Shown piece after piece: positions 43,347 to 51,962 of a stretch of DNA of 64,000 nucleotides. Origin of the DNA: Flavobacteriales bacterium UBA7666 (lineage in GTDB: Bacteria; Bacteroidota; Bacteroidia; Flavobacteriales_D; Crocinitomicaceae). The stretch is from the NCBI GenBank assembly GCA_002483265.1, contig DLHO01000018.1:124239-188238 (forward strand). Direction: 5' to 3'. The translations under genes and the position numbers were made by a program. Position 1 is the stretch's first letter. Each line of letters starts with the position of its first letter. The notes beneath the pieces were generated by a model, which saw only the letters and a program-made list of their open reading frames with translations, searched no databases and was not told the DNA's origin.

Positions 43347-43721
43347 TTACTCGTCTTCGGGAATGATGAAGACTTTGAAGCGAACTTTTTCAGTTCTTTT
43401 TTTGGTGTTGGTTGAGAGGATGATGGAACGATCTTGTTCGTAGTATTTTCCCTTGGTTTCAAAAGTAACTTGCATGACTGCAGATTTTCCGGGAGGAATG
43501 GGTTCAGGAAGCGTAACTTTTGTACAAGGACACGAAACTTTGTAATCCGAAATAATCAACGGAGCATCGCCTGTATTGGTGATGAGGTAATCATGTGAAA
43601 TAACCGGACCCTCTTTTGTTTTAGGGAAAGTAAACACGGCTTTATCAACAGAAAATTCCGCTTTCTGACTGATGCAAAAAGCGGAATTCAATATGAGAAA
43701 TGCGATAGCTAAACAACGCAT
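43347..43721 (-). CDS. DUF1573 exported protein (copy 2, divergent)
   Basis: 124 residues with signal peptide ending CISQ. Domain blocks VFTFPKTKEGPVISHDYLIT, APLIISDYKVSCPCTKVTLP and PGKSAVMQVTFETKGKYYEQ. More divergent than copies 1 and 3: shorter, SCPCTK in place of SCSCTV, and no GANG block. It starts 13 bases after the stop of copy 3, so the two probably share a transcript. Confidence 0.85.
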   Translation of the reverse strand: MRCLAIAFLILNSAFCISQKAEFSVDKAVFTFPKTKEGPVISHDYLITNTGDAPLIISDYKVSCPCTKVTLPEPIPPGKSAVMQVTFETKGKYYEQDRSIILSTNTKKRTEKVRFKVFIIPEDE

Positions 43722-43734
43722 TTGATTTTATTTT

Positions 43735-44181
43735 TTAGTGAGCAGATGGAGCACCACCGTCATTTACAGGGCTTGTTCCTTCTGGTTGAGGAGCAACATT
43801 TCCTTTGATACGGATTACCTTTGTTGGCTCATTTACAGCATTTGAAGTGATTGTCACATTCTTGTTAATTGCACCAGAACGTTTTGTATCGTACTTCACT
43901 GTAATTACTCCTTTTGCTCCCGGAGCAATTGGTTCTTTCGGCCACTCAGGAACCGTACAACCACAAGATCCTTTTGCATTTGAAATAATCAAAGGGGCAT
44001 TACCTGTATTTGTAAAAGAAAATGTACAAGCTCCGTTAGCACCGTATTTGATATTTCCGTAATCATGCGTTTCTTTCGCGAATTCGATCTTAGCTCCGTT
44101 TTGAACTTCTTGAGCTACCGCAGTGTTTGCACCGATCACAGCTACAAAAGCCAACATCATTGTAAATAATACTTTTTTCAT
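43735..44181 (-). CDS. DUF1573 exported protein (copy 3)
   Basis: 148 residues; signal peptide ending TAVAQ. THDYGNIKYGANGACTFSFT, APLIISNAKGSCGCTVPEWP, PGAKGVITVKYDTKRSGAIN. Nearly the same architecture as copy 1 with matching blocks, so likely a tandem-duplication product. Ends with an Ala/Gly/Ser-rich tail that is absent from the others. No function known for the family. Confidence 0.88.
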   Translation of the reverse strand: MKKVLFTMMLAFVAVIGANTAVAQEVQNGAKIEFAKETHDYGNIKYGANGACTFSFTNTGNAPLIISNAKGSCGCTVPEWPKEPIAPGAKGVITVKYDTKRSGAINKNVTITSNAVNEPTKVIRIKGNVAPQPEGTSPVNDGGAPSAH

Positions 44182-44272
44182 TTTTGTTTCTTTTAGTTGT
44201 TGTAAATATAGGTTATAAAGTTTTATCCCTTCTTTTCTTTAACACATAGTTAACGAAAATCATTTCAAAATA

Positions 44273-44830
44273 CTAATTTGATTTTGAAACATATTCATCA
44301 AAAGTCAAATCCACATACTTTAAACGATCTTCGATCTGTTTTCGTTGCTCGGCGTTCATCTTTGGATTTTCTTTCAGCAACAATTCATAGTATTTCTTCA
44401 CCTTATCCTTCTGTCTTGGAATCACAAACACATCATATGCACCCGCTAAACTTTCCAATACCATTGCCCTGTTTTTATACATCGGATACATCAATATCAA
44501 TGAATCTGCTATGATGACTGAACGCTGATGTAAATTGGCCGAAGCAAAAATAATATGTGCTTTGTCCATGAATTTAGGAGCTTCTTTGGATTTAGGAAAG
44601 CGATGCGTAACAGACAAACATTTTTCTGCATAGACGACAGCCGTTTCTTGACTGTATTCAAGCGTCCCGGAAACGGAAGTTTTTTTCAGGGAGTCTTCAA
44701 ATGATTTCACTTCCTGAATAGCTGCCGGTAAACCACTCGCATTTGATTCACTTTCTTTTTCGCCAGCTTCCGGATTGGAAGAGCAAGCAGCAAGAGAAAG
44801 TCCGATCACAATTACACTAAAAAACTTCAT
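44273..44830 (-). CDS. Hypothetical lipoprotein with helical (TPR-like) domain
   Basis: 185 residues. MKFFSVIVIGLSLAACSSNPEA gives lipidation Cys16, followed by an acidic Ser-rich linker. Residues ~60-180 are helical, with TPR-like pattern (AEKCLSVTHRFPKSKEAPKF, then a repeat with ...ADSLILMYPMYKNRAMVLES). The start overlaps the stop of def by one base. Partner of the def-ruvX operon; function unknown. Confidence 0.75.
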   Translation of the reverse strand: MKFFSVIVIGLSLAACSSNPEAGEKESESNASGLPAAIQEVKSFEDSLKKTSVSGTLEYSQETAVVYAEKCLSVTHRFPKSKEAPKFMDKAHIIFASANLHQRSVIIADSLILMYPMYKNRAMVLESLAGAYDVFVIPRQKDKVKKYYELLLKENPKMNAEQRKQIEDRLKYVDLTFDEYVSKSN

Positions 44831-45426
44831 TATTTTCCTTTTTTGAATGAGGGGAACTTCATTTTATATGCTACCGAGATCAACCCTTGCGAAATATTTT
44901 GAAGTCTTTTTGTAAGCAATCTTCTTTTCAAGACGGAAAGGTGATCTGTAAACAAAACTCCTTCGATGTGATCGTATTCATGCTGAATAATACGCGCTTT
45001 ATATCCATCAAACCATTCGTCGTGGAATTGCCAATTCTCATCGTAATAAGTCATGCGGATCTTTTCTTTTCGAAAAACTTCTTCCCGAATTTTCGGAATA
45101 CTTAAACATCCTTCGTGAAAGCCCCAACTTTCTCCGGCTTCTTCTTCAATGATGGGGTTAATAAAAACGCGTTTGAATCCTTCCATTCCTACTGCTTTCG
45201 GATCTTCTTCCTCGTCTTCATCTGTTTCGGCAAACGGACTTCCGTCAACAACAAATAAGCGAATAGAACGATTAATCTGAGGTGCAGCCAAACCAACTCC
45301 GGATGCTTCATACATCGTTTCAAACATATCTTCAATCAGTTTATTCAATTCAGGATAATCCTGATCAATCTCAACTGCTTCTTTTTTTAGAACCGGGTCG
45401 CCGTAAGCTACAATTGGCAATATCAT
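44830..45426 (-). CDS. def: Peptide deformylase
   Basis: 198 residues. It removes the formyl group from nascent protein N-termini, using a metal. All three motifs are present: GVGLAAPQI (43-51), EGCLSIP with Cys107, and QHEYDHIEG with His149/His153. An acidic insert (AETDEDEEEDPK, residues ~67-78) separates motifs 1 and 2. Its stop overlaps the start of the next gene by one base. Confidence 0.96.
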   Translation of the reverse strand: MILPIVAYGDPVLKKEAVEIDQDYPELNKLIEDMFETMYEASGVGLAAPQINRSIRLFVVDGSPFAETDEDEEEDPKAVGMEGFKRVFINPIIEEEAGESWGFHEGCLSIPKIREEVFRKEKIRMTYYDENWQFHDEWFDGYKARIIQHEYDHIEGVLFTDHLSVLKRRLLTKRLQNISQGLISVAYKMKFPSFKKGK

Positions 45427-45477
45427 TTTGATTTTTTTTACAAAGTTAGGAAATAGAGTCTTTCGAAATACTTTTCC

Positions 45478-45894
45478 TTATTTTAAGCGGGTTTGAAGGT
45501 AATCCTGAAGGATAATTGCTGCACTTACCGTATCAATTAGTCCTTTTTGCTCCCGGTCTTTCTTCTTCAATCCGCTTTGAGCAATCACTGCCGAGGCCAT
45601 TTTTGAAGTAAATCGTTCGTCCAATAAATTAACCAGTAACTCAGGAAAATTCTTCTGAACCGCTTCCTTCAATAAACGTACGTTTTGGGTAATGTGTGAG
45701 TCGGAAGTATCTAATCTTTTCGGTTCACCGATCACAATCTCAACGATCTTCTCTTTCACCACAAGTATTTTCAACTCATCCATCAAGGTTTTACTCTCCA
45801 CGGTTTTTAACCCAAATGCGAACATTTGAAGCTCATCGGAGAGTGCCAGGCCGGTTCTTTTTAAACCAAAGTCGATTGCGAGGATTTTTGACAA
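45478..45894 (-). CDS. ruvX: Putative Holliday junction resolvase RuvX (YqgF)
   Basis: 138 residues, standard YqgF size. ILAIDFGLKRTGLALSD is the RNase H-fold start with the metal-binding Asp; VIGEPKRLD and LLDERFTSKMA carry the other acidic residues; LIDTVSAAIILQDYL ends the fold. Implicated in 16S rRNA 5' maturation as well as Holliday junction resolution. First gene of ruvX-def-lipoprotein, with 51 bases before def. Confidence 0.93.
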   Translation of the reverse strand: MSKILAIDFGLKRTGLALSDELQMFAFGLKTVESKTLMDELKILVVKEKIVEIVIGEPKRLDTSDSHITQNVRLLKEAVQKNFPELLVNLLDERFTSKMASAVIAQSGLKKKDREQKGLIDTVSAAIILQDYLQTRLK

Positions 45895-45952
45895 GAGTCT
45901 TGTATTAAAATTTAGAATGTAAAAATACGTTTATTAGTGCCGACTTTCCATT

Positions 45953-46188
45953 CTTACTTTTTTCCAAGGCAAAAAAAGTAAGCAAAAATGCCTTTGTCCC
46001 AATTACGGCATTCAAGCAACCATCCGTTCCTGACCGATCTAAGGAAAGAAGGGGTCAGGACCCCAAATGGAAAACACTTTCCAAGATCGGTAACAGAAAC
46101 GGAAGGCTTTTACTTCTATATGACAATTGGAAGAGCAGCTGACAATTTTTTCTTCGAAGTTGAAATTTCTCCGTCGTGTAATTGGGAC
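45953..46188. repeat. Nested inverted-repeat element upstream of dapD
   Basis: The 416-base gap between ruvX and dapD has no convincing gene. It holds (a) CTTACTTTTTT (45953-45963) and AAAAAAGTAAG (45972-45982); (b) a perfect 11-bp pair GTCCCAATTAC (45996-46006) and GTAATTGGGAC (46178-46188); (c) an imperfect ~25-bp pair 46023-46048 and 46077-46104, with ACCGATCT and AGATCGGT exact; (d) a central palindrome GGGGTCAGGACCCC (46051-46064). Stems b, c and d nest inside each other. An open frame at 45988-46224 crosses it but follows the repeats, so it is not called a gene. Confidence 0.65.
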
Positions 46189-46285
46189 TTATGTTCACCA
46201 CGAAATCCTTTTAGTAAAAAGTAAACCTTCATTTTTTCAATTACGTTTTGATAAGTAGTAAAAAATCACCTTCCCATTTAATTTT

Positions 46286-46293
46286 TACTTTTG
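46286..46293 (+). promoter_or_regulatory. -7 promoter element of dapD
   Basis: TACTTTTG matches TAnnTTTG. The ATG at 46311 is 17 bases downstream, so the longer frame starting at 46248 is not used. Confidence 0.5.
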
Positions 46294-46310
46294 TGGAAAA
46301 TCAAAAAAGT

Positions 46311-47120
46311 ATGCGTTCCATTATTGAAGCTGCTTGGGAAAACCGAGCATTATTAGATCAGGCAGAAACTCGTCAGGCAATTGAACATGTGATTGAAGAT
46401 CTTGACAAAGGGATACTGCGCGTTGCAGAGCCAAAAGATGACGGATCCTGGCAGGTGAACGAATGGGTAAAGAAAGCAGTTGTGATGTATTTCCCTATTC
46501 GCAAAATGGAAACCATTGAGGTTGGTCCTTTCGAATTCCACGACAAAATGGCTTTGAAGACGAATTACGCTGAATTAGGAGTTCGGGTGGTTCCTCATGC
46601 AATTGCACGATACGGAGCATTTGTAGCACCGGGAGTTATTATGATGCCTTCTTACATCAATATTGGAGCATATGTGGATTCCGGAACCATGGTTGACACT
46701 TGGGCAACTGTTGGTTCTTGTGCACAAATCGGAAAAAATGTGCATTTGAGCGGTGGTGTTGGAATTGGCGGCGTATTGGAGCCACTTCAGGCAGCACCTG
46801 TAATTATCGAAGACAATGCTTTTATCGGATCACGTTGTATTGTGGTAGAAGGAGTTCGTGTAGGTAAAGAAGCCGTACTGGGAGCAAATGTTTGTCTGAC
46901 GATGTCGACAAAAATAATTGATGTTACAGGACCAGAACCTATTGAAATAAAAGGATACGTTCCGGAGCGATCGGTTGTCATTCCGGGATCTTATACGAAA
47001 TCATTTCCGGCAGGCGATTTCCAGGTTCCATGTGCTTTAATTATTGGAAAACGCAAAGCATCTACGGATTTGAAAACGAGTTTGAATGATGCCTTGAGAG
47101 AACATAATGTAGCAGTGTAA
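46311..47120 (+). CDS. dapD: Tetrahydrodipicolinate N-succinyltransferase
   Basis: 269 residues from ATG 46311 (family ~271-274). Transfers succinyl from CoA to tetrahydrodipicolinate in lysine/diaminopimelate synthesis. Helical N-terminal domain, then a left-handed parallel beta-helix of hexapeptide repeats (PGVIMMPSYINIGAYVDSGT, then VGSCAQIGKNVHLSGGVGIG). Conserved Asp/Glu in GAYVDSGTMVDTWATVGS are present. The pathway's first enzyme, aspartokinase, lies at 10977. Ends at a terminator. Confidence 0.95.
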   Translation: MRSIIEAAWENRALLDQAETRQAIEHVIEDLDKGILRVAEPKDDGSWQVNEWVKKAVVMYFPIRKMETIEVGPFEFHDKMALKTNYAELGVRVVPHAIARYGAFVAPGVIMMPSYINIGAYVDSGTMVDTWATVGSCAQIGKNVHLSGGVGIGGVLEPLQAAPVIIEDNAFIGSRCIVVEGVRVGKEAVLGANVCLTMSTKIIDVTGPEPIEIKGYVPERSVVIPGSYTKSFPAGDFQVPCALIIGKRKASTDLKTSLNDALREHNVAV

Positions 47121-47138
47121 TTACGAATTACTTATATT

Positions 47139-47172
47139 AAAAAAGGTCGCGAATTTATCACGACCTTTTTCT
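47139..47172. terminator. Terminator between dapD and the barrel gene
   Basis: Stem AAAAAGGTCG (47140-47149) with CGACCTTTTT (47161-47170), T-run continues. Convergent neighbours, so it can serve both strands. Confidence 0.8.
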
Positions 47173-47177
47173 TTTAA

Positions 47178-48125
47178 TTATGGTTTTTCCTCTTCCGGTT
47201 CTTTCTTCTTTTCTTCCTCGAGTTTCTTTTTTTCCTCTTCAAGCTTTTGTTTTTCAAGCTCCAATTTCTCTTGTTCCAGTTTGAGCTTTTCCTTCTCGAG
47301 TTTCAGTTTTTCTTCTTCCAGCTTTTGTCTTTCAGGATCTTCCTGCGGGAGAGATTTACCGGATTTTTTCTCTAACTCTTCTTGTTTTCGTTTCGCTTCT
47401 TCGGCTTTCTTTCTCAGGTTGTCTCCTCCTTCCGGATTCAATTCATCCATTCCCGGAATTTTAGGCAGTTTAAATCCAAAACGGGAAGAAACACCTGTAG
47501 AAATGAGTGGTCCGCCAATACCTATTTCGAAATTCATTCCTACGAACTTAGAGAAATAGTAACGGAATCCCCAACAGGTTCTCATGGAAATTGGAATCGT
47601 TGGGAATCCATTCCAAAAACCACTTTTATCTTCTGTTTTAACTCCATTCACGAAGGTGCTTCTGTATTTCGCATTGCTTCCAATCCCAATTCCGCCATAC
47701 ATATCTAATCGTTTATTTTTTACCGGAAAATGGAAATTAAAACGCGCCTGGATTCTCACCCTGCTCATTTTACGTTCGTATGAATTCGTATAGGAAATTC
47801 CGTCAACAACCGAATCTAAACGATCATAACTTACGCTGCTTCCACTGTAAATAGCATCTACACCGATCCCAAACCAGTTATTCAGGAAGAACTCCGTTCG
47901 CAAACCGGTTGGACCCGATCCCCGACTATCAATATTGGAAATGTTGTCGTCGTCTTTGACAGCTCCCAGGATTGAACTTTTTAAACCAGGAAATAAACTG
48001 GTGTAATTTGGGAATCCATAATACGGATCATTCACCATATTAAATTTGGTATTGGCCTGTCCGGCTGCATTGAATACCAGCATAAGGGACATAATACTCC
48101 CCATAAGAGTAGCAATTCTCTTCAT
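47178..48125 (-). CDS. Outer-membrane barrel protein with long charged helical tail
   Basis: 315 residues; signal peptide ending NAAGQA. Residues ~25-225 alternate as a barrel (FFLNNWFGIGVDAIYSGSS, VRIQARFNFHFPVKNKRLDM, FGFKLPK). From ~225 to the end the protein is almost only Lys, Glu, Leu and Gln, with short repeats such as EKLKLEQ/EKLELEK (coiled-coil or single-helix character). A barrel with an outward or periplasmic charged helix is unusual; a peptidoglycan-spanning tether is one possibility (inference). Confidence 0.8.
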   Translation of the reverse strand: MKRIATLMGSIMSLMLVFNAAGQANTKFNMVNDPYYGFPNYTSLFPGLKSSILGAVKDDDNISNIDSRGSGPTGLRTEFFLNNWFGIGVDAIYSGSSVSYDRLDSVVDGISYTNSYERKMSRVRIQARFNFHFPVKNKRLDMYGGIGIGSNAKYRSTFVNGVKTEDKSGFWNGFPTIPISMRTCWGFRYYFSKFVGMNFEIGIGGPLISTGVSSRFGFKLPKIPGMDELNPEGGDNLRKKAEEAKRKQEELEKKSGKSLPQEDPERQKLEEEKLKLEKEKLKLEQEKLELEKQKLEEEKKKLEEEKKKEPEEEKP

Positions 48126-48379
48126 AAGTTATAGCGTTTTTGGTTTTTATTTTCTGTATAAAATAAAACCCTCTCTTTTTCAAGAGAAGGTCAATTTATA
48201 CGTTTCGTTTTAGCAATGACGAAATTAAAATTTTAGTTTACCTATGCTTCATTGGTGAGAAGCCCAATTCGTAAACTACTAGTTTCAATGAGTGCCTGAC
48301 TATATTCCCCATGCTTGCATATTTCGAGTGAAATTTTCATACTTTAGCAGTCTGAATAAACCATTTAAATCTTCCAATC

Positions 48380-48670
48380 ATGAAAGCCTTAGTTATCACT
48401 TTGTTAGGCTTATCCGTATTTGCTTCCTGCCAAAAAAAGTACACCTGTGAATGCACAACCACCAAACAGTACGACGGCTCATTTCAAGAAGGCGTTATTT
48501 ACGATTTCTATTATCCTCCAACAACGAATACGCGAACAATAAAAGAGAAGAAAAAAGAAGACGCAAAAGCATCTTGCGAAAGCGGCACTAATACCAGTTA
48601 CGAACCCGGATACTATGAAACACAAGGACAGAACCCTACTATTGTAACAACTATTTGCATCCTTAAATAG
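48380..48670 (+). CDS. Small Cys-containing lipoprotein
   Basis: 96 residues. MKALVITLLGLSVFASCQKK gives lipidation Cys17, then YTCECTTTKQYDGSF with a CxC pair, and later ASCESGTNTSY and ICILK. No family recognised; such tiny lipoproteins with paired cysteines are frequent in Bacteroidetes. Ends at a terminator. Confidence 0.65.
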   Translation: MKALVITLLGLSVFASCQKKYTCECTTTKQYDGSFQEGVIYDFYYPPTTNTRTIKEKKKEDAKASCESGTNTSYEPGYYETQGQNPTIVTTICILK

Positions 48671-48692
48671 GTTGTCTTTATATTCAATAAAA

Positions 48693-48722
48693 AATCCCGC
48701 CTATCAGATGACAAGCGGGATT
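48693..48722. terminator. Terminator between small lipoprotein and acnA
   Basis: Stem AATCCCGC (48693-48700) with GCGGGATT (48715-48722), 14-base loop. Lies between convergent genes, so it can act on both. Confidence 0.75.
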
Positions 48723-48742
48723 ATTAATATTAAGAGAATCTC

Positions 48743-51019
48743 TTACTGATTTTTCAAACTTTCCAATTTGATCAAGTTCAATGCAGATCCTGCTTTAAAC
48801 CAATCAATTTGTTGAGCGTTATAGGTGTGATTCAATTTGATGTTTTCTTTGGAACCATCCGCGTGAACGAGTTCTAAGGTCAATTGTTTCCCGGGAGCGA
48901 ACTCAATCAGATCTGTGAAGTTGAATGAATCGTCTTCTCTGATTTTATCGTAGTCTGCTTCATTGGCGAAAGTCAATCCCAACATTCCTTGTTTTTTCAG
49001 GTTGGTTTCGTGGATACGCGCAAATGATTTCACGATTACTGCGCGAACTCCCAAATGACGAGGCTCCATTGCAGCATGCTCACGGGAAGAACCTTCACCG
49101 TAATTGTGATCTCCCACCACGATGGATGGAATTCCAGCCGCTTTATACGCACGTGCAACAGCAGGAACTTCACCCAGGGAACCAGTCAATTGATTCACCA
49201 CTTCATTCGCTTTTCCGTTGTATGCATTTTCAGCACCAATCAGCATGTTATTCGAAATATTGTCTAAGTGACCGCGGTAACGCAGCCATGGGCCAGCCAT
49301 TGAAATGTGATCGGTCGTACATTTTCCTTTTGCTTTGATCAATAATTTCGCACCATGGATGTTTTGTCCATCCCAGATAGGGAAGGATTCCAATAACTGC
49401 AAACGTGTTGAATCCGGGCTTACGATTACCTGAACACCCGAACCGTCTTCAGCCGGAGCCTGATATCCCGGATCTTCTACATCAAATCCCTTTGTTGGAA
49501 GTTCATCACCATGAGGAGGCAACAATTTCACTTGTTCTCCTTTGTCATTTGTCAGGGTATCTGTCAAGGGATTGAAACCTAAATCACCGGAGATTGCCAA
49601 AGCAGCAACCATTTCAGGCGAGGTTACGAATGCATGTGTATTCGGGTTACCGTCTGCTCTTTTCGAGAAGTTCCGGTTGAATGAGTGAACGATGGTGTTT
49701 TTCTCCTGCTTATCAGCTCCTTCACGATCCCACTGACCGATACAAGGCCCGCAAGCATTGGTGAACACTTTCGTGCCCATTTTCTCGAATGTAGCAATGA
49801 TTCCGTCACGTTCGATGGTATAGCGAACCTGCTCAGATCCCGGATTGATTCCAAATTCTGCTTTTGGAGTAATTCCATGCTTCACTGCCTGCTCCACGAT
49901 GGAAGCTGCGCGCGACATATCCTCGTAAGAAGAGTTTGTACAAGATCCGATCAGACCCCACTCTATTTTCATTGGCCAACCGTTTGCTTCGGCTTCTGCT
50001 CTCATTTTTGAAACTGGTGTTCCGCGATCAGGAGTAAATGGTCCGTTGATATGTGGTTCCAATGTGTCCAAATCGATCTCTATCAATTCATCAAAGTATT
50101 TGGTTGGATCTGTATACACTTCGGGATCACCAGTTAAGTGAGCTGCAATTTTATCTGCTTCTGCAACTACTTCTGCGCGGCCTGTAGCCGTCAAATAACG
50201 ACGCATGGAATCATCATAACCAAATGTAGAAGTCGTAGCACCGATTTCAGCACCCATATTACAGATGGTACCTTTTCCAGTAGCAGAAAGCGAGATTGCT
50301 CCGTCGCCGAAATATTCCACAACGGCTCCTGTTCCACCTTTCACCGTGAGTATTTGAGCAACTTTCAGGATCACGTCTTTTGCAGAAGTCCATCCGTTCA
50401 AACGTCCGGTTAATTTAACGCCGATCAATTTCGGAAATTTCAACTCCCAGGGCATTCCTGCCATGACATCCACCGCATCGGCACCACCAACACCGATAGC
50501 GATCATTCCCAGTCCGCCACCATTTACGGTGTGCGAATCCGTACCAATCATCATCCCCCCGGGGAAAGCATAATTCTCCAGCATGACCTGGTGAATAATT
50601 CCTGCTCCCGGTTTCCAGAAACCGATCCCGTATTTATTAGAGATCGACGACAAGAAGTTGAACACTTCGCTGCTTTCATTCAATGAGCGCTGTAAATCGG
50701 CATCAGCACCAACTTTTGCCTGAATCAAGTGGTCGCAATGCACCGTTGAAGGAACAGCAACCTTGGGTTTTCCCGCCTGCATGAATTGTAACAAAGCCAT
50801 TTGAGCCGTTGCGTCCTGCATGGTTACCCGATCCGGAGCAAAATCCACATAGGATTTTCCACGTTCATGGACAATTGTTGCAGCTCCATCCCAAAGGTGA
50901 GCATATAGAATCTTTTCGGTTAACGTAAGCGGTCGACCAACAACTTTTCTTGCAGCATCTACGCGTTCAGGGTAAGAAGCGTAGACTTTTTTGATCATAT
51001 CTAAATCGAAAACAGCCAT
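48743..51019 (-). CDS. acnA: Aconitate hydratase (mitochondrial/AcnA-like type)
   Basis: 758 residues from the ATG at 51019; a longer frame starts at 51076 but its extra residues do not match the family. Interconverts citrate and isocitrate. Fe-S cysteines: GSCTNSSYEDM and ACGPCIGQWDREG. Substrate-binding GTDSHTVNGGGLGMIAIGVGG and the swivelling-domain block DHNYGEGSSREHAAMEPR are present. About 755 residues is the length of the mitochondrial-type aconitase. A second aconitase, AcnB, is 1.4 kb away on the same strand. Confidence 0.95.
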   Translation of the reverse strand: MAVFDLDMIKKVYASYPERVDAARKVVGRPLTLTEKILYAHLWDGAATIVHERGKSYVDFAPDRVTMQDATAQMALLQFMQAGKPKVAVPSTVHCDHLIQAKVGADADLQRSLNESSEVFNFLSSISNKYGIGFWKPGAGIIHQVMLENYAFPGGMMIGTDSHTVNGGGLGMIAIGVGGADAVDVMAGMPWELKFPKLIGVKLTGRLNGWTSAKDVILKVAQILTVKGGTGAVVEYFGDGAISLSATGKGTICNMGAEIGATTSTFGYDDSMRRYLTATGRAEVVAEADKIAAHLTGDPEVYTDPTKYFDELIEIDLDTLEPHINGPFTPDRGTPVSKMRAEAEANGWPMKIEWGLIGSCTNSSYEDMSRAASIVEQAVKHGITPKAEFGINPGSEQVRYTIERDGIIATFEKMGTKVFTNACGPCIGQWDREGADKQEKNTIVHSFNRNFSKRADGNPNTHAFVTSPEMVAALAISGDLGFNPLTDTLTNDKGEQVKLLPPHGDELPTKGFDVEDPGYQAPAEDGSGVQVIVSPDSTRLQLLESFPIWDGQNIHGAKLLIKAKGKCTTDHISMAGPWLRYRGHLDNISNNMLIGAENAYNGKANEVVNQLTGSLGEVPAVARAYKAAGIPSIVVGDHNYGEGSSREHAAMEPRHLGVRAVIVKSFARIHETNLKKQGMLGLTFANEADYDKIREDDSFNFTDLIEFAPGKQLTLELVHADGSKENIKLNHTYNAQQIDWFKAGSALNLIKLESLKNQ

Positions 51020-51236
51020 TTCTAGTACATTTTGAATACCTCTAAATTTAAGCATTAAAAAAATAACGGGTATCACAACAAATCTATAAATGCATTGATT
51101 TTTTCTATGGCTGTATTCTCATCTATTTTCTAGAATATGTTTACATTGGTTAAATGAAGCCCTACCAAGTCTATCTTCTCAAATCGGGAATGCTTGGCGA
51201 GTAATATGCTATACAATTAAGAACAATTGACAAACC

Positions 51237-51869
51237 ATGAAAAAAATCATTCTCTTATTGACAATAACTTTCGGACTTTCACTCCTAAGTAACTCACAGA
51301 CAAAAGAAATTAAACCTAAAGGTGTTTTTAAAGAAATTGACGTTGCCCGACACAATGAAGCAATTGAAATATTGAACGGTGAAGACAACATACTTAAACA
51401 GCAGATCGTTGACAGTATTCTGAAAAACCCAAACTTTTACAATCCACCAGTTATTTATGCTCTGTCCCGTGAACTTTTCAGCCAAGACAAAAAGGACGAT
51501 GCAATTTATTGGTTCTATATCGCACAACTAAGAGCAAGATATGATGCTAATTTGTGTATGGACAATTCAGCAAAACAAGCGGTATCTGCTTTAACCGGGG
51601 AGTATGGACCAGACATTAATCGATATGCTTTTCAAGACATTGACAAACTTGAAAAAACGGTTGCAAAAGTGGTTGACTTCGTTAGAACAAATGAAGAGAA
51701 TTACGACCACAGGTGGATCAATCTCCATGGTATGGATGCCGTTTTAGCCGACAACAAATCTAAAAAGAAAGAGCTAAGCCAACCGAAAGATACATGGGCC
51801 GAAATAAAAAAGAAAACAGTAGACGATTATTACAGCGGATTTATAGAATATGTTAAAAGCGAGAAGTAG
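51237..51869 (+). CDS. Hypothetical exported protein, possibly truncated by a stop codon
   Basis: 210 residues, signal peptide MKKIILLLTITFGLSLLSNS. The mature part is helical and rich in charged residues, with one Cys in ANLCMDNSAKQ and a segment YWFYIAQLRARYD. No family recognised. After the TAG at 51867-51869, the same frame stays open for another 30 codons to a TGA at 51960-51962, and these codons read as plausible protein (KKYNYAKTDNEKEALDEY). The gene may be shortened by a nonsense change. The next gene starts at 51959. Confidence 0.65.
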   Translation: MKKIILLLTITFGLSLLSNSQTKEIKPKGVFKEIDVARHNEAIEILNGEDNILKQQIVDSILKNPNFYNPPVIYALSRELFSQDKKDDAIYWFYIAQLRARYDANLCMDNSAKQAVSALTGEYGPDINRYAFQDIDKLEKTVAKVVDFVRTNEENYDHRWINLHGMDAVLADNKSKKKELSQPKDTWAEIKKKTVDDYYSGFIEYVKSEK

Positions 51870-51962
51870 AAAAAATACAACTACGCGAAAACCGACAATG
51901 AAAAAGAAGCACTTGACGAATATCTACTCAAAGTCAAAATAACAGCACCATTCAACAAATGA
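51870..51962 (+). other. In-frame coding remnant after the stop of the preceding gene
   Basis: Thirty sense codons in the same frame as the 210-residue gene, then TGA. It reads KKYNYAKTDNEKEALDEYLL and continues KVKITAPFNK. The TGA overlaps the ATG of the next gene (ATGA). Looks like the original C-terminus. Read-through of the TAG cannot be excluded. Confidence 0.5.

Noticed and set aside
45988..46224. Open frame of 78 codons between ruvX and dapD
   Set aside because: It runs straight through nested inverted repeats, has no promoter or recognisable protein pattern, and its composition follows the repeats.
46248..46310. Longer dapD start
   Set aside because: The extension contains the promoter element at 46286, and the conserved protein begins at 46311.
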